A DNA stretch of 64,000 bases from contig NZ_FNON01000002.1 in NCBI RefSeq assembly GCF_900107045.1, positions 620,001 through 684,000 on the forward strand, in the 5' to 3' direction. The position numbers and the translations under genes were made by a program. Of the stretch, positions 40,473 to 48,969 are shown piece by piece (within the stretch, counting starts at the first letter, position 1; each line of letters opens with the position of its first letter). A model generated the notes under the pieces. It was not told the DNA's origin. It saw only the letters and a list, made by a program, of their open reading frames with translations, and did no database searches. The DNA comes from Amycolatopsis xylanica (GTDB lineage: Bacteria > Actinomycetota > Actinomycetes > Mycobacteriales > Pseudonocardiaceae).

Positions 40473-42266
40473 GTGACTGACTCGAATCGCCGGACGTTCC
40501 TGCGTGGCGCCGGGCTGCTCGGCGCGGGCGCCGCCGTGTCCACCGTGCTCGGCTCGCCCGCCGCGGCGGCCACCGGCCACCACCGTCCCGACTCCGGCGG
40601 CAGGCGGTTCAGCATCGCCGTGCTGCCGGACACCCAGTACCTGTTCGACGCTGACCGCTGCGATCCGGCACCGCTCGACGCGACCCTGCGCTACGTGCTG
40701 GACGACGACAACGTTGTCTTCCTCGCCCACCTCGGCGATCTCACCGAGAACGGGCAGCCGGGCGAGATGGAGCAGATCAGCCGTTCGTTCCAGGCGCTCG
40801 ACCGGCGGCGGTTCCCGTACAGCGTGCTGGCGGGCAATCACGACATCAAGTCGTCCACCGACGACCAGCGCGGCCGCACCCCGTACCTCGACGCGTTCGG
40901 CCCGCAGCGCTTCCGCACCTCGCCGACGTATCGCGGGTCCACAAAGGACGGCTACAACAGCTATCACGTGTTCCGCGCGGGCGGGCGCGAGTGGCTGGTG
41001 CTGGCGATGGACTGGCGGCCGTCTTCCGGCGGCCTCGCCTGGGCACGCGACGTGCTTGCGAAGAACCCGCATCTCCCGGCGATACTGACGATCCACGAGT
41101 TCGTCTCCGCGGACACCGGCGAGGCTCAGCTGTCCGACTTCGGCAAGCAGGTCTGGGAGCAGCTGGTCGCGGGCAACGACCAGATCTTCCTGACGCTCAA
41201 CGGGCACTTCTGGCCACCCGGCCGGACGGTGCTGCGCAACGACTTCGGTCACGACGTGCACGCGCACATCACCAACTACCAGGACCGCTACTACGGCGGC
41301 AGCGCGATGATCCGGCTCTACGAGTTCGATTTGGATCGCGGCGTGATCGACGTCCGCACGTTCTCCCCGTGGCTGGCGGACAAGTCGCGGCTGAACGAGA
41401 TGGAGAAGCAGGAGGTCGAACGCACCGGTACGGCCGACTACTTCAGCCTGGAGATCGACTTCGACAAGCGGTTCGCCGGATTCGCGCCGGTGCCGGTGCC
41501 GCCCGCGCGCCCGGCACGACAGGTCTTGCTCCCGGGGACGCTCGCGTACTGGCGTTTCGAAGGCGCGGACGGGGCCGCGGCGGAGTCGGTGCGCGATCTT
41601 TCGGGGCGTGGCAACGACTTGACGCGCGTGATCATGCCGGGGAGCGACGCGAAGGCGCTGACGTTCTCGAAGGAGTTCTGGGGACGCCAGCCCTCTCGCG
41701 CGAGCCTGCGGTTCGACGGCGGGAAGAACAAGGGCGCGTACCTGAAGACGGTCGACTCGGCGCCGCTGAACCGCGAGATGTTCTTGCGCGGGTACACCAT
41801 CGAGGCCTTCGTGAAGATGCCCGCCGACTTCAAGAACGGCCAGCACGCGTGGGCGGGATTGTTCGGGCGGCTCGGGAGCGGTGCGAACGCGGGCAAGACC
41901 GGCGACGACCCGAGCGAGCCCGCGGCGACACTGTCCCTTTCGGACGGTGCTGGGTTGCAGTGGGCGGTGTTCCCGGTGAACCAGGCGGGGATTTCGACCA
42001 ACTGGAGCCATGAGCTGGCTGTCGACAGGTGGTGGCATGTGGCGCTCGTGAACGACGGGTTCCGGACGACCATGTTCGTGGACGGGTGCCCGGTCGTGCG
42101 GAACCCGAAGACGCCGGCGATCGGGCTGGCGAGCCCCGGGAGCAGCTGGGTGCTCGGTGCGTACGCGTACAACCGGGTCGTCGAGCAGAGCTTCTACGGG
42201 TGGGTCGGCGATGTGCGGATCGTCGGTCGCCCACTGCGAGAACGCGACTTCATGCTCGGGTCGTGA
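40473..42266 (+). CDS. Tat-exported metallophosphoesterase with LamG-like C-terminal domain
   Basis: A 597-residue protein. The N-terminus 'SNRRTFLRGAGLLGAG' is a clear Tat signal. Residues about 48-330 form a calcineurin-like phosphoesterase with 'PDTQYL', 'HLGDLTENG', 'AGNHDI' and 'LNGHFW' metal-binding motifs. Residues about 360-597 are a concanavalin/LamG-type fold ('GTLAYWRFEGADG'...'WVGDVRIVGRPL') likely to bind glycans or surfaces. It should hydrolyse phosphoesters outside the cell. The TGA stop lies within the family B palindrome at 42260. Confidence 0.92.
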   Translation: MTDSNRRTFLRGAGLLGAGAAVSTVLGSPAAAATGHHRPDSGGRRFSIAVLPDTQYLFDADRCDPAPLDATLRYVLDDDNVVFLAHLGDLTENGQPGEMEQISRSFQALDRRRFPYSVLAGNHDIKSSTDDQRGRTPYLDAFGPQRFRTSPTYRGSTKDGYNSYHVFRAGGREWLVLAMDWRPSSGGLAWARDVLAKNPHLPAILTIHEFVSADTGEAQLSDFGKQVWEQLVAGNDQIFLTLNGHFWPPGRTVLRNDFGHDVHAHITNYQDRYYGGSAMIRLYEFDLDRGVIDVRTFSPWLADKSRLNEMEKQEVERTGTADYFSLEIDFDKRFAGFAPVPVPPARPARQVLLPGTLAYWRFEGADGAAAESVRDLSGRGNDLTRVIMPGSDAKALTFSKEFWGRQPSRASLRFDGGKNKGAYLKTVDSAPLNREMFLRGYTIEAFVKMPADFKNGQHAWAGLFGRLGSGANAGKTGDDPSEPAATLSLSDGAGLQWAVFPVNQAGISTNWSHELAVDRWWHVALVNDGFRTTMFVDGCPVVRNPKTPAIGLASPGSSWVLGAYAYNRVVEQSFYGWVGDVRIVGRPLRERDFMLGS

Positions 42267-42305
42267 GCGTTACGGGCGGTTCTAACCGCCCGCAACGCTC
42301 ACGAG
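42260..42305. repeat. Family B palindrome, copy 4
   Basis: Arms 42260-42281 and 42284-42305 with a 2-nt loop (CT); one internal mismatch and a mismatched outer base. The phosphoesterase stop codon TGA (42264-42266) is inside the left arm. The inner block is GGGCGGTT rather than GGCCGGTT, with the compensating change in the other arm, so pairing has been maintained. Confidence 0.9.
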
Positions 42306-42361
42306 GCTAGGGCGGCTGAGTGAGGACCTACCTCACCAAGCTGCGTGGGCCGGGGGCGTGG

Positions 42362-42408
42362 GCGAGGGGATCCCCTGCTGCGTTCAATGCAGCAGGGGAT
42401 CCCCTCGC
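42362..42408. repeat. 20-bp perfect palindrome with 7-nt loop
   Basis: Arms 42362-42381 and 42389-42408 are perfect 20-bp inverted copies containing an internal GGGGATCCCC palindrome; the loop is GTTCAAT. It is unrelated in sequence to families A-C. Confidence 0.92.
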
Positions 42409-42426
42409 TCCAGCCTGACAAGGCTT

Positions 42427-42477
42427 GCGCGAGTGGTACCTCTGCTCCGTTAGACGCAGCAGGGTTACCACTCGCGC
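42427..42477. repeat. Imperfect palindrome in the 42.3-42.6 kb gap (second)
   Basis: The outer 12 bp pair perfectly (GCGCGAGTGGTA and its complement); the inner arm pairs with three or four mismatches around a GTTAGAC-type loop. Same arm length and loop size as the neighbouring palindromes. Confidence 0.8.
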
Positions 42478-42509
42478 GGACACAGTCCCCTGACCCGAGC
42501 TTGTCGCGC

Positions 42510-42558
42510 AGCGAGGGGACCCCCGAGTGCTTAGTACGCACTCAAGGGCACCCTCGCT
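42510..42558. repeat. Imperfect palindrome in the 42.3-42.6 kb gap (third)
   Basis: 21-bp arms (42510-42530, 42538-42558) pair at 17 positions, with a 7-nt loop TTAGTAC. The outer AGCGAGGG resembles the outer GCGAGGGG of the first palindrome in the gap. Confidence 0.8.
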
Positions 42559-42616
42559 TCACCGCTCGCCCAAGGCCGCAGCCACATCGAACTCGGCCTT
42601 CCCCTCACTAAAACAG

Positions 42617-44218
42617 TCACGAGGTGAGGGCGGTGGCGATGGCGGCGGGCGTGCGGTGGCGGAAGATCGTGGGCGCCGGTACCGCGCGGCCCGTCGACTG
42701 GGTGAGCGCATGCGCGAGCCGGATCGCCGTGACCGAGGTGGCACCCGCCGCGAAGATGTCGGTGTCCGCGTCGGCGGGCAGCTGGGCGATCTCGGTCAGC
42801 CAGCGCAGGATCTCGGCGACCAGGCCGGAGTCGTGCGACGGCGATGGCGCGGGCACGCCCTCGGTGAGGATCGCCGTCAGCCGGGCGTGGTCGAGTTTGC
42901 CGGTCTCCGTCACCGGCAGCTCGGCGAGCCGGACCACGCGGCCTGGCACGAAAGCCGAAGGCAACGCCTCCGCGACCGCTTGGCGTGCGGCGTTTTCGTC
43001 GGGGGCGTCGGCGGAAACCGTGGTGTAGAAGGCCGCCAGCCCGCCGTTGGCCGGGATGACGGCCACGCTGCCGACGCCGGGAAGATCGCTGATTACGCGT
43101 TCGATCTCGCTCGGCTCGACGCGGACGCCGGAGACCTTCAGCTGGCGGTCGCGCCGGCCGACGAACGTGTAACTGCCGTCGGGGTTCTGGGTGGCGATGT
43201 CGCCGGTCAGGTACACCCGGCCCTGCGGCAGCTCGCGGAACCGACGGGCGGTCTCGGCTTCGTCGTAGAGGTAGCCGGCCGCCAGGCCAGGGCCGCCGAT
43301 GGCGATTTCGCCGGGCGTACCGTCCGGAACCGGGCGCAAAGCCTTGTCCAGCAAGAAGATCTCGGTCTCGGCGATGGGCCAGCCGATCGACAGCTCGGCG
43401 GGCACAGGGTGCGTGACACGGCCGAAGGTCGTGGCGATCGTGGCCTCGGCCGGGCCGTAGCCGTGCAGCAGGCGGATGTCCGGGTGGCGCTCGGCGACGG
43501 CGGCCCAGTGCTTGACCGAAGCGCGTTCGCCGCCTGACATCAGGACTTCGAGGCCGGTGAGTCCGTCGAGATCGTCTTCGGCGGCGAGGTTGAACAGCGA
43601 GGCGGTCAGGAAGACCGTGTTGACGCCGCGGGCGATGCCGTCGCGGAGCCAGGAGAGTTCGAACTGGGGGCCGTCGCCGAGCACGACCGTGCCGCCGTGC
43701 ACGAGTGGCGCCCAGACCTCCATCGCGAAGATGTCCCAGGCTGTGGATGCCGCCTGGAGCATGGAAGTGCGGGCGCTGAACGCCAGCAGCGGGTCGAACG
43801 CGACGCGCAGGACACCCGCGTGGGTCGCGAGGACGGCTTTGGGGCGGCCGGTGCTGCCGGAGGTGAAGAAGACGCAGCAGCCGTCGGCCGGGTCGGCGGC
43901 GACCTCGCGCGGCTGGATCTCGGTGGTGACGAGGACGCGGGCTCTGGTCTGGTCGAGTACCTGGGCGGCGCGGGCGGGCGGCCAGTCCGGCGGGATGACG
44001 GTGTAGACGGCGTCCAATGAAAGGACCGCGAGCAGGGTGGCGATGAGATGGGGTGAGGCGGGCAGGCTGACGGCGACCACGTCGCCGGCCCGCACGGGTA
44101 GTCGGGCCGCGATCGCGTCGGCTTCGGCGAGTAGCTCGCGATAGGTGACGGTCTCGTCGCCTTGGCGGAGTGCGATGTTGTCCAGGGGCGCGGCCGCGAC
44201 CAGCTCGTGGATCTTCAT
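42617..44218 (-). CDS. Stand-alone NRPS-like adenylation plus carrier (A-T) didomain protein
   Basis: A 533-residue didomain. Adenylation core motifs are A3 'FFTSGSTGRPKA' (117-128), A4 'WDIFAMEVW' with Asp162 for the alpha-amino group, A5 'GYGPAEAT', A7 'YLTGD', A8 'VSGVRVEPSEIE' and A10 with Lys441 ('TETGKLD'). A carrier domain follows (about 465-533) with phosphopantetheine Ser495 in 'AAGATSVTAI', an unusual variant of GGDS. No condensation, thioesterase or reductase domain is present. It should activate an amino acid as AMP ester and load it on itself. The start overlaps the FAD enzyme stop by 4 bp. Confidence 0.93.
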   Translation of the reverse strand: MKIHELVAAAPLDNIALRQGDETVTYRELLAEADAIAARLPVRAGDVVAVSLPASPHLIATLLAVLSLDAVYTVIPPDWPPARAAQVLDQTRARVLVTTEIQPREVAADPADGCCVFFTSGSTGRPKAVLATHAGVLRVAFDPLLAFSARTSMLQAASTAWDIFAMEVWAPLVHGGTVVLGDGPQFELSWLRDGIARGVNTVFLTASLFNLAAEDDLDGLTGLEVLMSGGERASVKHWAAVAERHPDIRLLHGYGPAEATIATTFGRVTHPVPAELSIGWPIAETEIFLLDKALRPVPDGTPGEIAIGGPGLAAGYLYDEAETARRFRELPQGRVYLTGDIATQNPDGSYTFVGRRDRQLKVSGVRVEPSEIERVISDLPGVGSVAVIPANGGLAAFYTTVSADAPDENAARQAVAEALPSAFVPGRVVRLAELPVTETGKLDHARLTAILTEGVPAPSPSHDSGLVAEILRWLTEIAQLPADADTDIFAAGATSVTAIRLAHALTQSTGRAVPAPTIFRHRTPAAIATALTS

Positions 44219-45375
44219 GAGGCCCGTTCCAAGGCGTAGAGCTCATTGACCGAGCAGATGCCGGCCACGGTGGAGAAGTAGCGGCGCGCGCCTGCCGGGG
44301 TGGCGGTCAGCGTGCGCAGCAGTTCGACGCGTTCGTGGTCGACGCTCAGCCGAGCGGTCACCAAGGTCGTCTGATAGATCTCGGCGAGCAGCCGGTCACG
44401 CTGCTTGCCGAACCACTCCAGCGCGCGGCGGGTTTCGCCGTCGTCGTACAGGTCCTCGCCGATCGCGGTGACCAGCAGCTCGGCCTGGGTGAAGGCGTCG
44501 CTGATGCCGCGCGCGGTGATGGAGTCCTTGTGGTGCCCCGCGTCGCCGACCAGCACCCAGCCGGGGCCCGCGGCCTGGCGGAAGTAGTTGCGCTGGTCGC
44601 CGGTGCCGCGCAGCCGCTCGACGCGCCGGCCCGCCGAGACACGCTCGAACAGCTCCGGCGACGTGCGGCGGATGTTCTCGAGGTAGGCGGACTCGGCGTC
44701 GGCGCGGACGCGGTCGAAGTCGGACTGCGGGAAGTAGGTCGCGACGAGGGTGGCGCCGTCGTTGGTCGGGATGGTGCCCGCCGCGCTGCCCTCGGCCTCG
44801 TAGACCTCGAACTTGGCCGGCACGTCGAGCCAGTAGGCGTAGTAGACGCAGGACAGTGTCGGGTCTTCGACGGTCAGCGGGGCTTTGACCAGGTCGGCGA
44901 CGGTGGAGCGCATGCCGTCGGCGCCGACGACGAGCTGGGCGCTTTCGTCGTGGCCGCCGCAGCGGACGCCGGTCACGCGGTCGCCATCGGTGAGCAGGGC
45001 TTCGACGGAGGTGCCCTCGCGCAGCTCGGCGCCCGCTTCGACGGCGGCGCGCACGAGTATCTCGTCGAGGAGGTAGCGGCGGGGCGCGTACGCGGTCTCG
45101 ATGCCGCCAGTTGGCTCGGCGCATCCCTCGACGCGCAGCGAGCCGACCTGGTAGACGGCTTGGTCGAGTGGTGGGCAGCCGGTGGCGGTGATGGCGTCGA
45201 GCAGGCCCCAGTCGCGGAGTTTCGCGATGGCGGGCTGATGCAGGTAGTGCGTGGACAGCGTGTCGCGCGGGAAGCGGGCGCGGTCGAGCAGCAGTACGCG
45301 ATATCCGTTGCGCGCGAACAGAAGCGCGGTGATCGCCCCGGCACAGCGGGCCCCGACGACGATCACGTCGTACAC
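44215..45375 (-). CDS. FAD-dependent monooxygenase/reductase-like flavoprotein
   Basis: A 386-residue flavoprotein of the PHBH/geranylgeranyl-reductase fold. FAD contacts are 'VVGARCAGAITALLFARNGY' (8-27), 'VVGADGMRSTV' and 'LVGDAGHHKDSITARGISDA' near residue 280. The tryptophan motif of flavin halogenases is absent. It is first in a two-gene unit with the A-T didomain (ATGA overlap), so its likely substrate is an aminoacyl group tethered to that carrier, or a product released from it. Which amino acid and which oxidation is unknown. Confidence 0.87.
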   Translation of the reverse strand: MYDVIVVGARCAGAITALLFARNGYRVLLLDRARFPRDTLSTHYLHQPAIAKLRDWGLLDAITATGCPPLDQAVYQVGSLRVEGCAEPTGGIETAYAPRRYLLDEILVRAAVEAGAELREGTSVEALLTDGDRVTGVRCGGHDESAQLVVGADGMRSTVADLVKAPLTVEDPTLSCVYYAYWLDVPAKFEVYEAEGSAAGTIPTNDGATLVATYFPQSDFDRVRADAESAYLENIRRTSPELFERVSAGRRVERLRGTGDQRNYFRQAAGPGWVLVGDAGHHKDSITARGISDAFTQAELLVTAIGEDLYDDGETRRALEWFGKQRDRLLAEIYQTTLVTARLSVDHERVELLRTLTATPAGARRYFSTVAGICSVNELYALERAS

Positions 45376-45441
45376 GCTTCCCCCTTGCCCGCGTCGCTTA
45401 GCCTGGCCGAGTCGGGGGAATGGTGACGAAAGGGGATCCGG

Positions 45442-46221
45442 GTGTCAACGGAGGCTCATCAGGTGGGCAAGGTGGTCTTGACCACCGCGGTTACCGCTTA
45501 TCGGGACGCGCTGGGCGACCGGCTCGTCTCGGCTTACGCGCTGGGGAGCCTGGCGCATGGCGGGTTCGCTCCGGCGGTCAGCGATGTCGATCTCGGACTG
45601 GTACTACGTGAACCGGATTCATCTATCGAAGGCGTCCGGGACGAGCTGAAGGCTTCGGGGATTCCTTTGGCCGAACGGCTTTCGGTGTTCTGGAGTTCGC
45701 TTGGCTCATTGCGGGCGGGGCGGCCGGATGGGCGGTTTCCAGCGCACGATCGGCTCGATCTGGCGGACTATGGGGCACTGCTGTTCGGCACGGAGGTGCG
45801 TGACTCGCTGCCGCGGCCAGGGCGTGCCGAGCTGGTCGAAGAGGGTGCGGCGTTCGCTCTGCGACTGCTGGGTTCTCCGGCAGGGATCGCTGATTGCCTT
45901 GCGCCGCAAGGATTGTCGCCGATCCGGCTGACGAAGCTGGTGCTGATGCCGGTGCGCTTGCTGTACACGGCCGCGACCGGGGAGCTCGGGCTCACGGATC
46001 CGGCGGTGGAGTACTACCTGGGGCTGCCCGACGCTCCCGCTCACGATCTGGTCCGGGCGGCGAACGCGCTTCGTCACGGGGGTTCACCGGGCACGCTGCC
46101 GCACGGCGAACTTCTCAAGCTACTTCGACATTACCTCAATTATCAGCAAAAAGCAATAGGAAGCCCGGCACTTGTTGCCGCATTGAAACAGTGGGAACGA
46201 AACTTGACAAGCCCCGCATAA
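45442..46221 (+). CDS. Nucleotidyltransferase-domain protein
   Basis: A 259-residue protein with a MNT/KNT-type nucleotidyltransferase core: 'YALGSLAHGGFAPAVSDVDLGL' (given in part) shows the GS motif and the Asp-x-Asp metal site. The helical C-terminal half resembles aminoglycoside adenylyltransferases and related proteins, but resistance is not implied by this alone. The GTG start has AAAGGGG upstream. The last ~80 bp and the sequence beyond are unusually AT-rich for the region. Confidence 0.85.
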   Translation: MSTEAHQVGKVVLTTAVTAYRDALGDRLVSAYALGSLAHGGFAPAVSDVDLGLVLREPDSSIEGVRDELKASGIPLAERLSVFWSSLGSLRAGRPDGRFPAHDRLDLADYGALLFGTEVRDSLPRPGRAELVEEGAAFALRLLGSPAGIADCLAPQGLSPIRLTKLVLMPVRLLYTAATGELGLTDPAVEYYLGLPDAPAHDLVRAANALRHGGSPGTLPHGELLKLLRHYLNYQQKAIGSPALVAALKQWERNLTSPA

Positions 46222-46226
46222 TAGAA

Positions 46227-46264
46227 AATCGGCGCGTCTCCGATTCCGGAAAACATCGCCGATT
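46227..46264 (+). promoter_or_regulatory. Mutually exclusive hairpins upstream of helD
   Basis: AATCGGCG (46227-46234) can pair with CCGATT (46240-46245) or with CGCCGATT (46257-46264), but not both. The two folds would give alternative structures in the RNA leading to helD, or one of them a terminator for the preceding gene. No T-run follows either. The region is AT-rich and 32-69 bp before the helD start. Confidence 0.45.
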
Positions 46265-46295
46265 GCTCTATTAACATAGCAGCTGTGAGGGGAAA

Positions 46296-48419
46296 TTGTC
46301 AAATCAGGGGTACGAGCAGGAATTACGTTCCGAGCGCGCACACTTGTCCTTCCTCTATACGCACCTGGAAGCGGCGAGGGAGGCGGCCGCCGGGCGGACG
46401 GCCGACGCCGTTTCCTTGTGGGAGCGCGATGTCGCGGTCACGTTCAACCAGCAGGAGGTGCAGCGCCTGAAGGTCGCGGACGACGGCCTGTGCTTCGGCA
46501 GGCTCGACGAGCGGGGTGGCGAGCGGCGGTACATCGGGCGAATCGGACTGTTCGAAGAGGACTACGAGCCAGTGCTGCTCGATTGGCGCGCGCCCGCCGC
46601 GCGGCCGTTCTATTGCGCGACCGGGGCCAATCCGGAGGGGATGCGCAGGCGGCGGCAGTTCCACACCATCGGCAGGCGGCTGGTCGAATTCACCGACGAG
46701 CTGCTCGAAGGGGAATCGAGCGTCGACGGCACCGCGTTGCTGGCCGCGCTCGACGCGCCGCGCGATGGCGTCATGCGAGATATCGTCGCGACCATCCAGG
46801 CCGAGCAGGACGAGATCATCCGGCTGGACCATCCCGGCGTCGTCGTGATCGAGGGCGGGCCGGGCACCGGGAAGACCGCGGTCGCGCTGCATCGCGTCGC
46901 GTATCTGCTGTACACCAAGCGAAAGCTGCTCTCGCGCAGCGGCGTGCTGGTGATCGGGCCGAACCCGCGCTTCCTCGGCTACATCGATCGCGTGCTGCCC
47001 TCGCTCGGCGAGACGGACGTGGTCTTCGCGACCCCGGCGGACCTGTTCCCCGGCCTGCGGCCCACCGCGGAGGAAACCCCGGAGGCCAGGGAGATCAAGG
47101 GGTCGGCGGCGATGGTCCACGTGCTGCGGGAGGCCATCGCGGATCGGCAGCGGCTGCCGGTGAAGCCGATCATGGTGAAACTCGACGACGTCACGGTGCC
47201 CGTCGACACCGAGCTCGTGGAGCCCGCGCTGAAACGCGCGCAGGCGACCGGCCTGCCGCACAACGAGGCCCGGAGCTACTTCTGGTCGCTGCTGGAAGAG
47301 GCGTTCGTCGAGCGGGCCGTCGACCTGATCGGCCAGGGCTGGCTGTTGCCCGGCGACCGGATGCTGCGTGCCGAGCTCGTCCAGGACGTCACGGCGGAGC
47401 TGGTCACGGGCAGGCTGCTCGAACGCGCCGTCGACGAGCTGTGGCCGAGGTTGTCGCCGTATCAGCTGCTCAGGGATCTGTTCACGTCGCCGGAGCGACT
47501 CGACGTGGCCGCCCCGTTCCTGCGTGACGCGCTGTACCGCGCCGACGGCGAGGCCTGGACCAGCTCGGACGTCGCGCTGCTCGACGAGGCGACCGAGCTG
47601 CTCGGCCAGCACACGACACGCGAGCTGAAGGAGGAGCGGGAGTTCGCCGAGGGTGTCCTGGAAATCCTGAACATGGAAGACGACGGGGAGACCCTGCGTG
47701 CCCAGGACGTCGTCACCGCCTCGCAGCTGGCGGAGCGCCATGTCGAACACGACACCCGTGCGCTCGCCGAGCGGGCGGCTTCGGATCGGGAGTGGACGTA
47801 CGGGCACGTCGTCGTCGACGAGGCGCAGGAACTGTCCGAAATGGACTGGCGGATGCTGATGCGCCGGTGTCCGCGCCGCTCGTTCACCATCGTCGGCGAC
47901 CTCGCCCAGCGCGAGTCGCCCGCGGGCGCGCGGGACTGGGAGGACATGCTCGCGCCGCATGTCCAGGACCGGTGGAAGTACCGGGCGCTGACGACGAACT
48001 ACCGCACCCCCGCCGAGATCATGGAGGTCGCCGCCGCGGTGCTCGCGGAGGTCGACCCGGCGGCCCGGCCGCCGCGTTCGGTGCGGGCCAAGGGGATCCG
48101 GCCTTGGGCGCGGCACGTGGAGAATCTGACCGAGGCGGTCGCCCGCGCGGTGCGGGAAGCGTCCGGATCCGTGGCGGTCATCGCGCCGCCCGGGGTCGAC
48201 GTCGGGCACCCGGCGATGACACCGAGGGAGTCGAAGGGACTGGAGTTCGACTCGGTGATCCTGGTAGAGCCCGGGCAGATCGGGTCGGCTTCGGACCTGT
48301 ACGTCGCGCTCACGCGGGCGACGCAGCGGCTGGGCGTGCTGCACACGGAGCCGCTGCCCGCGACGCTGCGCTCGCTGGAGCCGCGCTACGACACGGTCCC
48401 TGGCTGCTGGGCCTGGTAA
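46296..48419 (+). CDS. helD: HelD-type RNA-polymerase-associated UvrD-like helicase
   Basis: A 707-residue superfamily 1 ATPase of the HelD family. The N-terminal ~65 residues form the polymerase-probing coiled coil ('YEQELRSERAHLSFLYTHLE'). Walker A 'EGGPGTGKTAVALH' is at 186-199, motif II 'VVVDEAQELSE' and motif VI region 'YVALTRATQRLGVLH' follow. HelD pulls stalled RNA polymerase off DNA; some actinobacterial members (HelR) give rifamycin tolerance. The TTG start at 46296 is supported by the conserved N-terminus and GAGGGG five bases upstream. Whether this is a HelR cannot be told by eye. Confidence 0.93.
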   Translation: MSNQGYEQELRSERAHLSFLYTHLEAAREAAAGRTADAVSLWERDVAVTFNQQEVQRLKVADDGLCFGRLDERGGERRYIGRIGLFEEDYEPVLLDWRAPAARPFYCATGANPEGMRRRRQFHTIGRRLVEFTDELLEGESSVDGTALLAALDAPRDGVMRDIVATIQAEQDEIIRLDHPGVVVIEGGPGTGKTAVALHRVAYLLYTKRKLLSRSGVLVIGPNPRFLGYIDRVLPSLGETDVVFATPADLFPGLRPTAEETPEAREIKGSAAMVHVLREAIADRQRLPVKPIMVKLDDVTVPVDTELVEPALKRAQATGLPHNEARSYFWSLLEEAFVERAVDLIGQGWLLPGDRMLRAELVQDVTAELVTGRLLERAVDELWPRLSPYQLLRDLFTSPERLDVAAPFLRDALYRADGEAWTSSDVALLDEATELLGQHTTRELKEEREFAEGVLEILNMEDDGETLRAQDVVTASQLAERHVEHDTRALAERAASDREWTYGHVVVDEAQELSEMDWRMLMRRCPRRSFTIVGDLAQRESPAGARDWEDMLAPHVQDRWKYRALTTNYRTPAEIMEVAAAVLAEVDPAARPPRSVRAKGIRPWARHVENLTEAVARAVREASGSVAVIAPPGVDVGHPAMTPRESKGLEFDSVILVEPGQIGSASDLYVALTRATQRLGVLHTEPLPATLRSLEPRYDTVPGCWAW

Positions 48420-48428
48420 TCCCCGTTG

Positions 48429-48476
48429 GGTCGTGAGTGTTCCGGCCGGTTAGAACCGGCCGGAACACTCACGACC
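48429..48476. repeat. Family B palindrome, copy 5 (perfect)
   Basis: Perfect 23-bp arms (48429-48451, 48454-48476) around AG, differing from copy 3 only by compensating changes in mid-arm (TTCCGG for TTGCGG). It separates the stops of helD (48419) and the convergent Lrp regulator (48481). Confidence 0.93.
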
Positions 48477-48480
48477 ACCA

Positions 48481-48969
48481 TCAGCGGGTGAGGGCGCCCC
48501 AGGCGTAGGTCTGCTTGGCGAGCTTCAGGTAGACGAAGGTCTCGGTGCTGACGATGCCTTCGATGCCGCGGATGTCGTCATTGAGCACCTGGAGCAGGTG
48601 GTCGTCGTCGCGGCAGATGACCTCGATCAGGATGTCGAAGCCGCCGGCGCAGAGGACCACGTAGTGCACGTCGTCCAGCGCGGAGAGGCGCTCGGCGACG
48701 GCGTGGAGGTCGCCGCTGACCTTGATGCCGACCATGGCCTGGCGGGCGAGGTCGACGTCGAGCGGGTCGGTGACGGCGACTATCTGCATCGTGCCGTCGC
48801 GCAGGAGGCGCTGCACACGCTGGCGGACCGCGCCCTCGGAGAGGCCGACGGCCTTGGCCAACGCGGTGAACGAGGCCCGGCCGTCACGCTGGAGTAGTGA
48901 GATCAGCGTCCGGTCGGTCTCGTCGAGACCACGTGGCGTACGTGGTTCGCCGTCCCGTTCGTCGGCCAT
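48481..48969 (-). CDS. Lrp/AsnC family transcriptional regulator
   Basis: A 162-residue Lrp/AsnC regulator. The N-terminal helix-turn-helix has 'LDETDRTLISLLQRDGRASF' and 'LSEGAVRQRVQRLL'. The C-terminal RAM ligand domain includes 'VVLCAGGFDILIEVICRDDD'. The start at 48969 has AGGGAGG upstream. It is divergent from the amine oxidase, aldehyde dehydrogenase and permease genes and so probably controls them in response to an amine or amino acid. Confidence 0.93.
   Translation of the reverse strand: MADERDGEPRTPRGLDETDRTLISLLQRDGRASFTALAKAVGLSEGAVRQRVQRLLRDGTMQIVAVTDPLDVDLARQAMVGIKVSGDLHAVAERLSALDDVHYVVLCAGGFDILIEVICRDDDHLLQVLNDDIRGIEGIVSTETFVYLKLAKQTYAWGALTR

Larger units (their letters stand above)
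42306..42616. other. Non-coding, palindrome-dense gap
   Basis: About 310 bp between convergent genes with no credible coding frame. It holds three separate long inverted repeats (42362-42408, 42427-42477, 42510-42558), a 7-bp stem at 42572-42600 and a 6-bp stem near 42603-42628. An 88-codon open frame across it simply follows the repeats and is rejected. Confidence 0.8.

Noticed and set aside
42382..42388. GTTCAAT loop resembling a tRNA T-loop
   Set aside because: The 20-bp arms are far too long for a T-stem, and no acceptor, D or anticodon arms are present.
42345..42611. 88-codon open frame in the palindrome-dense gap
   Set aside because: It only translates the inverted repeats and has no ribosome site or conserved-looking segment.
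46285..46470. GTG-started 61-codon frame at the helD start
   Set aside because: Different frame from the HelD N-terminal motif; the TTG at 46296 gives the conserved protein.
46323..48344. 673-codon open frame antisense to helD
   Set aside because: Shadow of a gene with all helicase motifs; no family features in the antisense product.
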